Shown here in pieces: positions 62,161 to 64,000 of a DNA stretch of 64,000 bases (position 1 is its first letter; each line of letters begins with the position of its first letter). The stretch covers positions 186,001-250,000 of the forward strand of contig NZ_VSTH01000078.1 in assembly GCF_008123965.1 (NCBI RefSeq), read 5' to 3'. This DNA is from Bradyrhizobium hipponense. GTDB taxonomy: Bacteria > Pseudomonadota > Alphaproteobacteria > Rhizobiales > Xanthobacteraceae. The translations under genes and the position numbers were made by a program. The notes beneath the pieces are model-generated. The model saw nothing but the letters and a program-made list of their open reading frames with translations, was not told where the DNA came from and did no database searches.

Positions 62161-62723
62161 GAATATCCTCATATCGTTATAGGCCGGTCACCTGTCGCCG
62201 CGTGATGCGACGTTGGGTGCGGCTCATTGGTCCAGGAATGTGGGATGGGCGGCCAGGCAGTTGCCCAGCACGCTCTTGTCTTCCACCCGCTCGAAGCAGG
62301 CGCCGCTGTTAACGGCTGAGGAAGAAGACCGAGACGATATCGGATGTGCGGATCATCATGATGTTTTAGCGTAGCACTAATAGGTTTGAAGGATCAACAA
62401 AGGGCGTGAGGCCAGCGGTGCAAGACTCAAAGACCAGAGTCCGCGTCTGGCCCAAGGCGAACATCACGATGGCGGTCCCGCACGTCGGCTGTCGAGGTGA
62501 GACCGGACCTTGCAAAGGCGCGGCCAACTCGACGCAAATGACCCCGTTGCGGACGTGCGAAGAGGCGGCTCGGAGGCCCCGATCTGGAGGGGTCTGCTCG
62601 CACTGTCGACGATGGGCTCACCCCGCCAGTCCTTAACCGCACCTGTGGTACCGGATTTTGGTACCTAGCGCCTTCCGCGTACCTAGGCTAGGCTCCCTTC
62701 AGAACAGACAAAGGGAGGCCTCG
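62161..62723. other. intergenic stretch with a small coding remnant and repeat copy C
   Basis: No intact gene. On the minus strand, about 62228-62360 shows a decayed frame ending CFERVEDKSVLGNCLAAHPT; a one-base shift separates it from MMIRTSDIVSVFFL upstream. About 62450-62545 is degenerate repeat copy C. GTACCTAG occurs at 62661 and 62679 (an 18-base period) just before the FAA-hydrolase-like gene and may be an operator pair. Confidence 0.45.
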
Positions 62724-63578
62724 ATGCGTGTGGTCGCTCTCACGTTGTTTGTTGCCGCGTTGCTTGTGAGCGAAGCGGTACTGGCGGAATGCCCGACAGC
62801 CGAGGCAATCCAGATCTTCGTTAAGGACTGGCAAGCGAAGCGCCCGACGAAGGCGCTGCCCGTTTCCGATATGAGGGATGCCGTATGCGCTCGCGACAAG
62901 CTCGTCGAGGCCTTGACCAACTCGCAAGGTAAGGTCGTCGGATACAAGGCTGGGCTGACAGCTAAGGCGGTTCAGGAGCGCTTCAATTGGAACGCGCCTG
63001 TTGCGGGCCTTGTGCTCGAAAAGATGGTGTTGAACGATGGTGCCACTGTGCCGGCCGCGTTCGGAGCGCGCCCCGTATGGGAGTCCGATATGCTCCTCGT
63101 CGTAAAGGATGACGGTGTAAATCAGGCAAAAACTCCCGAGGAGGCCCTGCGACATATATCAGGGATGCGGCCCTACATCGAGCTGAACGACATCGCGCTC
63201 GGCCCCAACGAGAAGATCGATGGCCTTCAGCTTATCGCGATCAACGTTGCCGCTCGTCTCGGCGTCGCGGGTCCTGAAGTTCCGTTGGAGAACACGCCGG
63301 ATACGCTGATGCGCCTCGCTGAGACGAAGATCGTCGCGACGGACGAGAGCGGCGCCACGCTCGCCGAAGGAGTCGGTGCGGCGACGCTCGGGAATCCGCT
63401 AAGCGTGGTCGTGTGGCTTGCGGAAGACCTCGCGAAGAACGGCCGCAAGCTGAACGCTGGTGACCTGATCAGCGTCGGGGCGTTCTCGCCATTGACCCCG
63501 CCGAAACCGGGTCAGACGGTCACCGTCCGATATGAAGGACTGCCGAACATGCCGAAGGTGTCAGTGAGATTTGAGTAG
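62724..63578 (+). CDS. exported FAA-hydrolase/2-keto-4-pentenoate-hydratase-like protein
   Basis: A 284-residue protein. A signal peptide occupies residues 1-20 (VALTLFVAALLVSEAVLA, then EC). The mature domain has the hydratase-type pattern KVVGYKAGLTAKAVQERFNW, then APVAGLVLEKMVLNDGATVP and RPVWESDMLLVV, with the acidic metal-binding region near residue 130. ELNDIALGP and AINVAARLGVAGP follow. Cytoplasmic family members hydrate 2-keto-4-pentenoate in aromatic degradation. An exported version is unusual. GGGAGG precedes the ATG by 6 bases. Two GTACCTAG sites lie upstream. Confidence 0.8.
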   Translation: MRVVALTLFVAALLVSEAVLAECPTAEAIQIFVKDWQAKRPTKALPVSDMRDAVCARDKLVEALTNSQGKVVGYKAGLTAKAVQERFNWNAPVAGLVLEKMVLNDGATVPAAFGARPVWESDMLLVVKDDGVNQAKTPEEALRHISGMRPYIELNDIALGPNEKIDGLQLIAINVAARLGVAGPEVPLENTPDTLMRLAETKIVATDESGATLAEGVGAATLGNPLSVVVWLAEDLAKNGRKLNAGDLISVGAFSPLTPPKPGQTVTVRYEGLPNMPKVSVRFE

Positions 63579-63693
63579 GCCATTTCGTCGTTCGGGTCGA
63601 TTGATCCGGGTCGCGCCAGCGCATCGCATCAGGCCTGCTCTGTTGTAAAGCGCGGCCGCAAGTTGTTCGAAACTTCGCTTGAGGGGTTGTGCG

Positions 63694-64000
63694 ATGTTGC
63701 CGGAGACGCGGTATGCCAAAAGCGGAGAGGTTCGGATCGCGTATCAGGTGGTCGGGAAAGGGCCGATTGATCTGATCCTTGTGCCGGGCTTCATCTCCAA
63801 TCTCGATCACCAGTGGGACAACCCGGCGCTGGCGCATTTCCTATCGCGGCTTGCGAGCTTCAGCCGTCTCATCCTGTTCGACAAGCGCGGCACCGGGCTT
63901 TCGGACAGGACCGGAAGCATCCCGACCCTGGAAGAGCGCATGGATGATGTGCGCGCGGTGATGGATGCGGTTGGCAGCGAACGCGCCGCCGTCTTCGGTA
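63694..64000 (+). CDS. alpha/beta-hydrolase domain of a cyclase-type protein, 3' end outside window
   Basis: An open frame from ATG 63694 (GAGGGG upstream) to the window edge. It reads MLPETRYAKSGEVRIAYQVV, IDLILVPGFISNLDHQWDNP, SRLILFDKRGTGLSDRTGSI and ERMDDVRAVMDAVGSERAAV. This is the N-terminal alpha/beta-hydrolase domain commonly fused to adenylate/guanylate cyclases in Bradyrhizobium. The window ends just before the nucleophile elbow (GHSxGG) would appear, so neither activity nor the cyclase domain can be confirmed. Confidence 0.78.
   Translation, partial: MLPETRYAKSGEVRIAYQVVGKGPIDLILVPGFISNLDHQWDNPALAHFLSRLASFSRLILFDKRGTGLSDRTGSIPTLEERMDDVRAVMDAVGSERAAVFG

Overview
The window is GC-rich alphaproteobacterial chromosome, most likely Bradyrhizobium or a close Bradyrhizobiaceae relative. 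This rests on strong G/C bias at third codon positions, Tat-dependent DUF1254 and sulfatase proteins, many small secreted proteins of a kind I associate with Bradyrhizobium, and four kinds of palindromic intergenic repeat. No rRNA, complete tRNA, CRISPR array or intact insertion sequence was found. The assignment is by family resemblance only, since no search could be run.

Layout. 1-1093: 5' part of a multiheme cytochrome c gene leaving the window. 1329-11421: a secreted-protein region with an arylsulfatase, a DUF1254/DUF1214 Tat protein, five small exported proteins, a single-domain response regulator and a histidine kinase with a solute-binding-like sensor. Three copies of a TGATTTTGCATAG-type element lie upstream of three of these units. 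11422-12547: gene-poor, with the 3' end of a tRNA-like sequence. 12548-14678: small membrane protein and an FtsH-type protease. 14900-18881: LysR regulator divergent from a DsbA-like protein and a metallo-beta-lactamase-fold protein, then four small proteins. 18956-22161: TetR, iron-type alcohol dehydrogenase and a ketoacyl synthase. 22340-27782: an RND efflux operon with a palindrome-rich promoter and a second TetR gene.

28194-42548 is the most interesting part: a CoA-thioester catabolic cluster. It has a periplasmic solute-binding protein, a feruloyl-CoA-synthase-like ligase, an HxlR regulator, a GST-kappa/DsbA isomerase, a type III CoA transferase, a GST, two paralogous SDR proteins lacking the catalytic tyrosine, two acyl-CoA dehydrogenases, a thiolase, a nitronate-monooxygenase-type flavoprotein and a VOC protein. 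Three perfect copies of AGTTC-N7-GAACT or its GTTC-N7-GAAC core sit at its three promoter regions, each directly after a TTGAC -35-like sequence, and a fourth imperfect copy lies nearby. I infer one regulon under the local HxlR protein. The order ligase, dehydrogenases, SDRs, thiolase, CoA transferase suggests activation of an aromatic or alicyclic acid followed by beta-oxidation-like shortening; the substrate is unknown.

42660-52314: isochorismatase remnant, a Mfd-like helicase paralogue, a DUF72 protein, two M20 metallopeptidases, an enolase-superfamily enzyme and four repeat elements. 52624-58391: VOC protein and a xylulokinase-led sugar ABC transporter operon closed by a strong palindrome. 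58794-64000: small exported or membrane-anchored proteins, a phytanoyl-CoA dioxygenase gene broken by one in-frame TAG, a degenerate repeat family, a signal-peptide-bearing hydratase-like protein, and the start of an alpha/beta-hydrolase gene of the adenylate-cyclase type.
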